Source: Turritopsis dohrnii (Eukaryota; Cnidaria; Hydrozoa; Anthoathecata; Oceaniidae). Taken from it: a stretch of 64,000 nt of DNA. The notes below the pieces were generated by a model. The model saw only the letters and a program-made list of their open reading frames with translations. It ran no database searches and was not told where the DNA came from. Location of the stretch: NCBI GenBank assembly GCA_027922465.2, contig BQMF02000661.1:109025-173024 (forward strand). Reading direction: 5' to 3'. This document shows, piece by piece, positions 40,081-50,526 of the stretch (positions are counted from its first letter, which is position 1; every line of letters starts with the position of its first letter). The position numbers and the translations under genes are program-made.

Positions 40081-43000
40081 TACTCTTCGATAATGAGTAA
40101 ATTGCAGTAATATCTTTGCATTTATTTCGCTGGTGGTTACGTGTTACATACTGAACTATTGAACACCAACCTCGTTCCCAGAGCTTCTTGTCTTTCCGAT
40201 GTATTAATTGGCACCTTCAGAAGTCAAGAATCATCAACGTGCTGCATTGAGATAGAGCATTATACAGAGCTCATTTTCTATAACGGTTTATTCGAAAATT
40301 GTTCTGATCAACCGCGCCACGTGGAAAGGATTCCAATTCCATAAAAAAAAAACGATTGGTTTTTGCCAACGTCGTTTTTTAAAACAAGATAAAGAAAAGT
40401 GACGATCGAGTTACAAAACTTTATTCTTACATATTAGTATTTAATAATATGGCGCTATGTTCCCGCCCAAAGAACTAATATTGTCTCTTATCATTAAATG
40501 AAGGCGTAAATTTTATCCATCAAGAAAATAATATAAAGGATATTATGCTTAAAAATTTGACTGAAAATTCTAAGGCGGTGTTCTAAAGAATACAGTAATA
40601 GACTTGTGTGGTCCTCAACAGGGACAATTATTTTAAAACCACCCTTAACACCTCTCACACCGCCATTTCTTTTTCATAAAACATCTTCAAAAACAACGAC
40701 GCAAACTTGGTCTACGAAAATACCTCCCACACTGCTTATTCATAAATCACAATAGCATTCGATCAGGTTGGATATGACATTTGTGATGCTCCCCCAAAGC
40801 AAAATCTTATTTACGAAACCCTTATCGAAAACGAATCGAGGTCTGTAAAGTGATGTAATATGTGCAACATTGAAAGTATTTACACTGGCAATCAGACGAG
40901 GGAATTTCCAGGCGACTTGGGGATAGACATCATTCAACTACGTGAATGACGTCATATGAGTCACGACTTGCATAGAAACGAGGCCATACTTGTTGGCAGG
41001 ACAACCTTAAACTGAAAGTTTGCAAGAGTCTATTCGAATGGATCATAAAATCATCTACTCTAAGTGAACATAGGACCTCATTACCTACGTCATCCGTTTC
41101 AAAACGAGGCTAGATACGTGAAGAATTCTTTAAGGCTATTAGACCATTTAAATTAACAGTCGGCGAGTTAATATAACACTTCTAAAACTTCTAAAACAAA
41201 TTCTAAAGTTCATCAGTAAACAAATACATTCTAATGGTCCCAATGCCATGAAGGATCAGAAAAAGAAGAAGTTCCTTCATTTATGGTAGTGGACGAGGAT
41301 GAAGAAGGAGATATGGACATAGAACTTTAGCAAGAGGTTTTTTATTTTGTATTTTGTTTTGTTTGGAAAATGTTAAATGGTACTAATACCTACTTTGCTT
41401 TTTTGTAATGAGCGCCCCAGCTTGAATGAGCGCCCCACTTAAATGAGCGCCCATTCTGAAAGGTAGAAAATTAATTCAGATAATTACAGTACTACACCAT
41501 ATTCAAAGATTTGGATATACTGCAGTGCACATACAAATGAGTCCTCCTCTCTTTAATAATATGAACCGCCATAATTCAAACTTTCTCCCTCCCCTCTCTA
41601 ATTCGAACGAATTTCAATATTCTTTCGCCTTTTTCTTCGAACTTGCGATATTCGGACTTTCCTTAAGGCGAGAACGTTTGTCTCAGGGTGTTAAAATAAA
41701 GACACTGTACTGGTGATACTGTAGTGTCCATCTGGAAAAAGACCACGCGAGAATTAGGTTTTAGCAGCAGATCAGAAAGAAGCTCTCTTGCCGTATTACA
41801 CTAGTTTTCGGTTTTCGGTAACGAGTAGGATCCAGCCAGGCTAAAATGAAACAATTGCTGGTAAAACGGAAGATCAAATCGATCGACATTTTATCAAAAT
41901 TTGAGATGAGAGCAAGATGCTTAACAAGGGGCTAAGTATCCGCGCAATGTCGGAAGGGCAAGAGACCCTTCGAGGTTGACAGGAGTCCGAAACACAGAAT
42001 AAATGTGAAGCAGGTTCGTCAAACTTTCCGCAGTTAAATCTGATAAATATGTTTGAAGGAACGAGGCATGGCGTAATTCTATGCTCGATGACCCAATTTA
42101 ACAAGATTTTTCAGCATCATAATGTTTTGATAACAGACTTCCCACAATAAATAGGAAATACAATATCTCTCATCCAACCAACATATCATGACATGACGGT
42201 TTTTGATCGAGTAGTGTAGTGTATTTCTGCCTTCTTGGACGTTATTATTAGGAACATAAATTCCTAGAACCCACTGGATTAAAGATCAGGGTGGGAAGGG
42301 CGCACCAAAATGAATAATTGGTTTATATTTATATGAATGAATTGCATACTTTTTTCTTATAACATACTTACATTGTAGCGGTTTCTCTTTCGAAAATAAC
42401 TGTTGTGCTTAAAGATTTTAGAGCTTGAACTGCAAAATTGAAAACTTGCAACAGTGGGTGTTAAGTTGGGGCGTACGAGCTAACTGACAGATATGGACGT
42501 AAAGAGAGCTTCATAAATCGCAACGGCGTCGGAGGATGGCGACGTGATTTAAACAAAAGTATCGTTTTGTGTATGTAAAATTTTTTTAGAAAGAGACTCT
42601 GCTGCTTTATGACATTAGAAATATTTTGTGTGATAATTATATGATTAAAAGATTCGGACATTCTACTATGTATGCATAACGCCAGAAAATTTATGTTTTT
42701 GAAGTTATCAATAAAAAGACCACGTGATCATAGCTTTAGAACTTTCTATTTCTTATGTAGGTTTTTCCTGCGATAGATTTTTATTTCACAGATTTTCATT
42801 TCGTTTGGTAGCCAATCAAACATCTTTTGTCAACAAAAACTTTCTTTTGCAAATAACCTGACACTTTTGTTGTTTCTTCTTCATCCATCCCCATATGTTG
42901 AATGATGTCTCTATTTCTTAAGTTCTCACGGCGCCGCAAAAAAGGTTATTCGAATGGAATTAGGCGAGGAAAAAATTATGCTGCATCAGCATGACTAATA

Positions 43001-43250
43001 CAGTGTTTTTTTTTTTCTCAATTCTAGAAATTTTGTGTTTGCTAAACAATTTGCAAAAGCGTTCTTGTTTTGTTGACCAGACAAACTAGTTTGTTTTCAA
43101 TTTTGTATTGAAACTCTCCTTACTGAAGGTTAGCAAGTTTAAGAATCCCCATTTAAGTATAGCTCCAACTTTGCGTATTCGTCACCGCCGTCCGTTTATC
43201 GAAAAGGAAAGAGGTTGGGTACGAGGTTGTGCTGAGGGCCTAATTTATTT
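40081..43250. other. Gene-free stretch with transposon-terminal words
   Basis: No gene is recognised. Repeated TGAGCGCCC words at 41410-41455 resemble the subrepeats of the pogo-type MITE at 31.5 kb. CTTGCGATATTCGGACTTTCC near 41645 looks like another pogo/Tigger-type end. Confidence 0.4.
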
Positions 43251-43294
43251 CTCTGTGAAATTCCGCAGAGCCGTTATATTGTTCCAAGCTACAA

Positions 43295-43382
43295 AGATCA
43301 CTGCAACGAAGTGCATTTTCTTCATTGACATGATGAGTATATTGCACTCCTCCGCAATGTTTTCATCAAATTTTTCCAGTGG
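43295..43382. mobile_element. Hairpin MITE (family H)
   Basis: GATCACTGCAACGAAG in the left half is paired with CTCCTCCGCAATG and a terminal TTTTTCCAGTGG in the right half. Confidence 0.5.
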
Positions 43383-43562
43383 TATGGTAGTTTGTGTTTA
43401 GACAATCAGATGAAGCGCATAACATCTCAAGTAAATCTTGAGATGAGATACGTTACTATTTCCAGCGCCGTAACCTCGATTTTCACATTGAGAGGGGGCT
43501 GGTGTGATTTTTCCGATTTCATAGTTTTCATATTGCAGAAAGTAATGCAAGAGTTTTGGGTT

Positions 43563-43688
43563 ACCCAGCCGGCACATTTGTTAAAAAGTCTCTGCGAAGG
43601 AGTGTAATTCCATATAAATATATACACAATTTCTATAAAAATGCTCTCCGTCGCAGTGACTTTTTGACGATTTTGCCTACCGGCTATA
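43563..43688. mobile_element. Hairpin MITE (family H)
   Basis: Left arm ACCCAGCCGGCACATTTGTT and TCTCTGCGAAGGAGTG, mirrored by GTCGCAGTGACTTTTTGACG and ending TTTTGCCTACCGG. Confidence 0.6.
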
Positions 43689-43761
43689 GAGCAAATGAAA
43701 AGGTGACAAAGATAAGTAAACATTCATTAAATGTGTCTTTATTGTCTTTTCTACGCATATA

Positions 43762-43926
43762 CAGTGGAATCTCTCTATCTCGACTACCCTCTATCTCGAA
43801 TATCTCTCTATCTCGAACAAAAATCTCGGTCCCTTGAACAGCTAACTTGAAGAGCTAACTTTCTTTATCTCTATCTCGAACAAATGTTTCGGTCCCTTGC
43901 GAGTTCGAGATAGAGAGATTCCACTG
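43762..43926. mobile_element. Pogo/Tigger MITE with perfect 22-bp TIRs
   Basis: CAGTGGAATCTCTCTATCTC and its exact inverse are flanked by TA (43760-43761 and 43927-43928). The inside consists of further CTCTATCTCGAA words. The CAGTGGAATCTC start is a classic pogo/Tigger terminus. 165 bp, non-coding. Confidence 0.85.
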
Positions 43927-43929
43927 TAT

Positions 43930-44470
43930 CTTTTTTTTGTTATTTTTCACCAAACATTTTTGAAAACATTTCTGAAAACATTTTACGCCCCATTCCCACT
44001 TATGTCTCATCTAGATATTTTCAGTTTACACCGAAAAAAAAGTGTGATGAGCAGGAAACTTATTCACACTTTGTGATAACCTCGTAACTTTTATGAGAAT
44101 CCGATACCAACTTGTTTCATCTCGAATTGCTTTCGTTTTCGACAATCGCATCAACAGAGCGGGATTACGACCTTTTTGAGGATTTAATATGATACATAGT
44201 TTCGTTCCCATGTTCTCTTGCCTTTCAATTATATAGAAAATCAGAGACTCTATAGGCTCTAGGTTAGGATTTCTGTCACAAAAAATTTGTACAAAAATAA
44301 AACAATTGATGACTAAATTTAAATTGTTGCTAACGTTATTTTTTGTAAAACGGAAGAGAGAAGTTTCGATTTCATTTCAGCTTGTTAATAATAATTGCCA
44401 TTCCATAATAAAATACCCATCAACGATACGTTGATACCACCATAGTCTTTCTGCTCAAGTGATGGTATGG
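43930..44470. other. Gene-free stretch
   Basis: No feature was recognised between the MITEs. Confidence 0.4.
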
Positions 44471-44473
44471 TCG

Positions 44474-44590
44474 CAGTGGGCAGAATCTTCAAAAGGTCGC
44501 TGCGATGAAGAGCATTATCATTGAAATAGTGTGTATATTTCTATAGAAATGCACTCCTTGCTCGGCAGTAATTTTTCAACAAATTTGTCT
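44474..44590. mobile_element. Hairpin MITE (family H)
   Basis: CAGTGGGCAGAATCTTC, TCGCTGCGATGAAGAGC and GTGTGTATATTTCTATAGAAATGCACTCC lead to a CAGTAATTTTTCAACAAATTTG right arm. Confidence 0.6.
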
Positions 44591-45688
44591 CGACTCGGAA
44601 TATATTAAAACAATGTACTTGTTTTGATGCTTTTGACTGATATGAATTCCTGTTTACGAACGGTAAAAATGCCAGGGTAAAACATTTGAGCTGTAGCAGA
44701 GGGCTGTAGTAACAACAGTGCAGCAAATGAAGAGGTAAAAGAAGTAATTAAAAAACTTTTCTACCTATGTTTTTAAAACGTTTTGCAAGTGCTTATGTAC
44801 GTCTTTTGGATCGTTATCCTTGGACAGTAACTTCTTCATCAACAGGTGAATATCTTGGTTATTTTTGTCGTTTCTCGATAATTGGAATTGAATTGCAGCA
44901 AGAACAGTTTTCTTTTAATACTCACTAATATTTGAAATCTATTTTTGTGAAGTTTTCTGAACTTTTTAGGGTACATATATTAGCTTGCATAATATAGTAA
45001 ACATTAGAACTCTATTTATGTAGTTGTCAAGTCTTTTTGTTTAGTATATAGTTGTTGAGATATCAGGTGATTAGCTATATGTAAATCAGATTTTGTAGAA
45101 ATTACATAATAATTCACCTTCCAATTTCTCATCCCACAAACTTGAATAGAATAGAACTGCATCTGGTGCAGCCTTTATCAATGATATGGAAACATTCTTT
45201 TTTTCAAATTTTTATACGATTGCAACACAATTCTACATTCATCCTTTTTTGGTTGTCTAAGACAAATGTATATATATATCTTTTCATTTAACATGTCGTA
45301 TCTGTTTCCATGATTTATTCTTTGCACACTGCTTGTTTGTACAAACAAATTTGTTGATCTCAAGTTGGGTATTATGTATATACATGCTTGGAATTTGAGC
45401 AGTAACACCACATTACTGGACACTCTCCCTTAGTCAAAAATAAATATATAAGCAACTTCACTATTGATAACATAGGAACCAACTCTAACAGACAACTATT
45501 AGTTAACTATTGCAATCTTTTTTTATAGGCTCAATATTCTTTGTGGAATTTTAATTTTTAGCATCTAATATTTTTGACATTATTCTTAATTAATAGATTA
45601 GAAAATAGAAACTTAAGCAGAACTAATGTATGTTCTTCTTTTAAGACCAGCAAAAAAGTACAAGAATGCTTAGTCTGATGAAATTATA
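44591..45688. other. Gene-free stretch
   Basis: AT-rich. No recognisable gene or repeat. Confidence 0.4.
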
Positions 45689-46252
45689 CAGTCAGGGAAA
45701 ACAGCTAAACGTGGGATCCCGCAAATACAGGAACTATACTGCAATTGCGGTATATATAAATCCAATGTTTCTTAGATTCGCTCCTGGTAAACCGTTTTCG
45801 ACCCGATTTTCTTTCTTAAAGGATTAGCAAGGCATATTCGGAAACTATTATTATCCGGCCCACATGTCAGATTAACCGATCCGATTTGATCGTTGGCTGT
45901 TTGCAGCACGTGTTTGTTATTATATTTCTTTTCTTCGTATTTTGTTATAGTATCTGGCTGCTGAAAAATGAAAATAAAAGTGATTTGATTAACAGTTCAA
46001 TCATGGATATCATATTTACCAGGTTCGTCTACATCATGAGGTTGAAATGGATGCCGCAATTGCGGTATAGACCCCGCATTCACGGGATTCCGCGTTTAGC
46101 TGTTTTCCCTGACTGTTATATTTGATTAACAGTTCAATCATGGATATCATATTTACCAGGTTCGTCTACATCATGAGGTTGAAATGGATGCCGCAATTGC
46201 GGTATAGACCCCGCATTCACGGGATTCCGCGTTTAGCTGTTTTCCCTGACTG
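45689..46252. mobile_element. TIR element, family A copy 2, with right-end tandem duplication
   Basis: The ends CAGTCAGGGAAAACAGCTAAACG and the mirrored CGTTTAGCTGTTTTCCCTGACTG are flanked by TTATA on both sides, a 5-bp target duplication. The last 137 bp, including the complete right terminus and TTATA, are present twice in direct order (about 45984-46120 and 46121-46257). It is the same family as 3385-3996. Confidence 0.75.
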
Positions 46253-46529
46253 TTATATCAACAAACATTTGATCTCTTTATTGTTTATTATGATGAAAAT
46301 GGAATGTGGGCTATATTATTACAATATTCTTAAATTTTGACCCATCTGAGCCTGAATATTCTTATAATGTGTATTCTTATTAAAAAAAAGAGTGTAAGTG
46401 TGTTAGTTTTTATAGAGGAGCAAGGTTAATATATACATAGGTAGGGCATGTATGTTGCCTTTCAATATTGTCAAGAGTCAGTTTTTTAACAGCCGTATAA
46501 TTGTGTTTTATCATCCAAATTTTCATAAT

Positions 46530-46926
46530 ATCCAGAAAACCTCTATAGTCCTCTAAAAAACTGTTTTTTGCTAGAATCTCCACTAAAATCCTATAATATA
46601 TTTTTTCAGGTAACATAAAAAATGCAATGGAATGTTTTTGATAGTAGCCTATATGTTTGAGTTTTATCAGGCCACTCATCATTTGTCGTTTATTTTTAGT
46701 TTTTTGCATCGATGTTGAATGGTTTGAAAATTCTTATACAAAAATAAAGTTTGAATAAATAAATATATAATACAAAAATAAAAATTTGAATCCTCTAAAA
46801 TCCTATTTTTTCTTTGAAAAATCGTTGTTTTTTTTCTCAGAAAAATCCTCTAATTTTGAGAAAAAATGTCTTCTAAAGGCCTCCAAAGTCCTCTATTTTT
46901 TCATAAAAGTTCTGTGGCCACCCTGT
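46530..46926. mobile_element. hAT-like relic ending in GGCCACCCTG
   Basis: The right end, GTGGCCACCCTG at about 46915-46926, matches the terminus of the element at 12647-13351. Upstream are repeated ATCCTCTAA/GTCCTCTA words, comparable with that element's subterminal repeats. No left terminus was found. Confidence 0.45.
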
Positions 46927-47717
46927 TAAATGAATATTGAAAAACTAGTTACCCAGGTAAAGTAACCAAGTAACAAATTAAACATTTTTATGGTTTTTAA
47001 TTTTGAAAACAATGCAAATACCATGTCAAGACTAGGTGACGAATGGAAGGCATACCCATGTAAAGTGTACACCATTCAAGAAACTGATTAAAAAAAGTAT
47101 CGGATCACTTAGCTACAACCGTTACAAGATTTTAATGATGTTACAGATGCATCCCTTCAAAGAAAGTAACCCCCAATTTTTTGTCACCCCATCGCCAGTA
47201 TTTGCTCCCTAAAATGAAAATGAGACATGTATTTCTGATTATAGTAGGATAAGATAATGCACATGTTTGGAAGATTTTCTATATTTTGATATATGAAACT
47301 TTTGTGATATTTATCTGTAGTAACATTGTAAATGAATTTGATTGGTTGAATTTGATGTGTATACTTTTATGTTTGTTAATGTGTTTTGCTTTCAAAGCAT
47401 GTTTTATATGCCATCAATCTTTCTAACTATAAATAGCCTTCCTAATTCTGAACATAAAAAAAATGAACAAAACTTGAAAAAGTAATTCACCAAAATCACC
47501 CCTACTGAAAATGAAAGTTTTAGTTTCATTGGCAGCACAGAGTTAACTGTTTAACATGTTTTGATTTGCATTTATCGTTATTTATGAGAGTTGTGTGGAA
47601 GGAAGTCCTATAGCAAACACAAGCCTCCATTTGGGTCTCATTTTGATGTTGATACAGAAATGTTTATTTTTGATCTTCTGTAATGGTGGAGAAGGTCAAA
47701 TGGTTTTAAGTTCATTG
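46927..47717. other. Gene-free stretch
   Basis: Contains a copy of the CCTTCCTAATTC-type dispersed repeat at about 47420-47470, and nothing else that I recognise. Confidence 0.35.
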
Positions 47718-47826
47718 TATACCCTGCCGACACATTTGTTGCAATTTCCCTGCAAAGGAGTGCATTTCTATAGAAGTCTACACACAATTTCAGTAAAAGT
47801 GCTCTCTGTTGCAGTGACTATTTGAA
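47718..47826. mobile_element. Hairpin MITE (family H)
   Basis: Left CCTGCCGACACATTTGTTGC and CCTGCAAAGGAGTGCATTTCTATAGAA, right TCTGTTGCAGTGACTATTTG. The outer right end is lost. Confidence 0.5.
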
Positions 47827-48899
47827 TGCAAGAAATCGCATTAAAAATTTCTGATGGTTTTTTTATTTGTTGTTTTTTCTTTCAAAGAAATTATCAGCTT
47901 TAGGTTTAATGAAATCACTCCTTTTATTTTCGTTTTTTAAACTTTTTAAAATTTTATTGTATTTCATTTTCTGACATCAAGTCTACTTGGAAGCTTTTAT
48001 TTTTTAAAAGCAGCTTCAAATTTTGATTAATAAGGTTCAAAGTTGTTTATTTTTAATTTCCTTTAAACTCGTAACTAATGAGATGGCTTTTTTATGTTTA
48101 GATCTGTCTTATTTAACTGATTCACTTTGTTGCTCTCTGCATTATTTCACAAAACAAAGTATATAGGTGAAAAATAACAAGGGTGTCATAAAGATATTCT
48201 CAATATTTTTGTATATAAATCAAAACTGAAACTTAGACTTGTGTATTTTGCAGCGTAGGCTATTCATATATATAATTTTTGTCATTCTAATGTCAAATTT
48301 TGCTTGAATAGGTCAAACTATTAATAATTGAATAATGTAGAAAAATCGGAATGAAGTAAGAAGGCTGATGGAGGTAGAGTAATATCTGATGATTTATTTA
48401 TGGTATAAACCAAATTAATTTAATAAATTACGATAGAAGTGTGTTTTCATGATTGAATAGAACACAATCATAAGTATACACACAAAAGATAATGAGGGTG
48501 ATGTGTTTAATACGTCGTCGTTGTCGTTCTCGTGTTTTATGTTTTAAAAAACTAATCTAACAGCAGTCATAGTTTCGTAGAAGGCAAAAAAAATGTAATT
48601 TGTGTGATGCTTTGATCGTGACAAAAGTTGGTTTGTTGAGAAATAGAAGGGAGATGAGAAAGCTGAATCCTTTTCAGAATTCAACTGTTATTAAGAAAGT
48701 CGAATGGAAAAGGTTCTGCACACCGAACCATTTTTCTGTAGTCTTTTTATATAGTGATCATTTTTGTTTGATAACTTAAAAGAAGACACATTTTTTTTGA
48801 GATGCAAGAAAGTTTTATTACACATTACTGTGTTTATGCAAAAGCCTAGTGATATTCAAGTTGTTGATTTAGTGGAATGTTATGCCTGAAAACTTTTAA
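47827..48899. other. Gene-free upstream region of the MPV17-family gene
   Basis: AT-rich. It should contain the promoter of the gene starting at 48900, but I cannot point to a specific element. Confidence 0.35.
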
Positions 48900-49475
48900 A
48901 TGGATAACATTGTAGAGTTTGTTTTGCAAATTTCATCGTTGTTTTTTATGGTAGCAATATGGTGTAATGGTAAACACACTGTTTACTTTTTTCTTGTTGT
49001 ATGTTTAGCAATTCTTTGCTGCACTGGTGATGTCTTGGCGCAACAAGTGATAGAAAAACGTGGCTTGAAGAATCATGACACACGAAGATCGATCAAGTTT
49101 TTTGCAATGGGTTGTGTGATTGGTCCCAGTCTAAGGATATGGTATATGTTTCTGGACCGAAAAGTTGTTGGGACAAATTCAGTTGCAGTGATAAAGAAGG
49201 TCCTTTTGGATCAGGTTTTGTGGGCACCTGTTTTTATTGGTGCATTCTTCACTACCTCAGGCCTCCTTGATGGCAAGACTTTCGCCAATGTGAAACAAGA
49301 CCTGAAAATGTCGTATACTTCAGCTATGAAGACTAACTGGACGATATGGCCGGCAGTTCAGCTGATAAACTTTTACATCACTCCATTAAAATATAGAGTG
49401 ATGGTTGTTAATTTCGTAGCTTTGTTTTGGAATACCTATCTCGCATGGGTCGTCAGTAAATCAAATGAAAAATAG
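48900..49475 (+). CDS. MPV17: MPV17/PXMP2-family inner-membrane protein
   Basis: An uninterrupted 191-residue frame starts at the first ATG after an in-frame TAA immediately upstream (48897-48899). From about residue 43 it follows the Mpv17 family closely: CTGDVLAQQVIEKRG, MGCVIGPSLRIWYMFLDR, VIKKVLLDQVLWAPVF, then the family signature NWTIWPAVQLINFYITPLKYRV and a final FWNTYLAWVVS. Four hydrophobic membrane segments are visible. Family members sit in the mitochondrial or peroxisomal membrane, and Mpv17 itself is linked to mitochondrial DNA maintenance. The closing segment is nearer to Mpv17 than to PXMP2 or MPV17L2. The first 40 residues are unlike the usual N-terminus and a longer hydrophobic start replaces it, so an upstream exon is possible. 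It is slightly longer than the usual 176 residues. Confidence 0.88.
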   Translation: MDNIVEFVLQISSLFFMVAIWCNGKHTVYFFLVVCLAILCCTGDVLAQQVIEKRGLKNHDTRRSIKFFAMGCVIGPSLRIWYMFLDRKVVGTNSVAVIKKVLLDQVLWAPVFIGAFFTTSGLLDGKTFANVKQDLKMSYTSAMKTNWTIWPAVQLINFYITPLKYRVMVVNFVALFWNTYLAWVVSKSNEK

Positions 49476-50526
49476 ATTTATTATTATAATAGCAATTAGT
49501 TTCCTACCTATTTCTACGAATAGTGTTTCAAGTGTCATTTTTCGTATAATATTTGTAAGAGATTGTATTGTTGGATGGCAAATTTGAGTCAACTTCATAT
49601 AAATAGAATGCAGATTCATATAAAAGCAATCGAAGACTTGTCTCAATTTTTAAACCAGGTCATAAAAGTTTGTTATGATATGGTGAACATTATTTGCTAA
49701 TGATTACATGCACTTACATTTTCATAAGTTTTCGTAAAATTCAGTCCTTGCTTTCTCATACATTCACATTTTTCATTCATTACAGTTGCTACTAAAAAGG
49801 CGGCATGGAAAATTCCAATGTAATCAAAAACAGCCTTCAGTTTGGAAGCTTGACATCACATTACATTATGTCCCAATATCTTTTATGCTCAGTCTGAAAA
49901 ATAAATTCTTGCTGTTAGTTTTCCTAACTTTCCCAAACCTGTTCTTGCTGTTAGTTTTCCTAACTTTCCCATGCCTGTTCTCACCTCCGTTTTTTGGTTT
50001 GTTGATATTTGTCACTGTTCTTTTTAACAGCATTTTTATTGTGATAACTTTTGGTATCCAAAGCATTTAATGCTCCCATCATGCAACTGGTAATTTGAAG
50101 ATTAGATTCGTTTTCGTTTGCGTGTGTGTTTAATTTCTCCTGTTATATTCAAGAGTGGCTGAAATTTTCTTGCTAGATTTGACTAAAAACAGAAATCAGG
50201 TTGACCATGAAAAATGTTAGGTAGGAAATTCTAATTTTAGGATTCTTTTAAAATTTTAAAAAGTAGCAACTATTTGACAAATGATATTATATGCGTTATT
50301 GTTATCACATTTTGTAATAAGTTGTGGCTATTGCTTGATGCCCTTCTGAAAAGTAGATAGTGGACTTATGGAATTTTAGTTTCATGGCTATTTTTGCATG
50401 GGTTGTTTGCTTACTGGAGTTTTACCAAACTGTAATTTATTATAGAAGAAAGATTTTTTGGTCATTTCGTAAAGTTTTCTACTATTGTTTTTTTTATAAC
50501 GTTAGTGTAAACAAGTCAATAAGAAC
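49476..50526. other. Intergenic region between MPV17 and HERC genes
   Basis: It holds the MPV17 3' flank and the HERC promoter region. A 36-bp tandem duplication (TTCTTGCTGTTAGTTTTCC units) lies at about 49908-49979. The in-frame TAG at 50503-50505 bounds the HERC start. Confidence 0.6.

Noticed and set aside
45886..46340. Two nearly identical plus-strand frames containing FTRFVYIMRLKW
   Set aside because: They come from the 137-bp tandem duplication of a non-coding transposon end.
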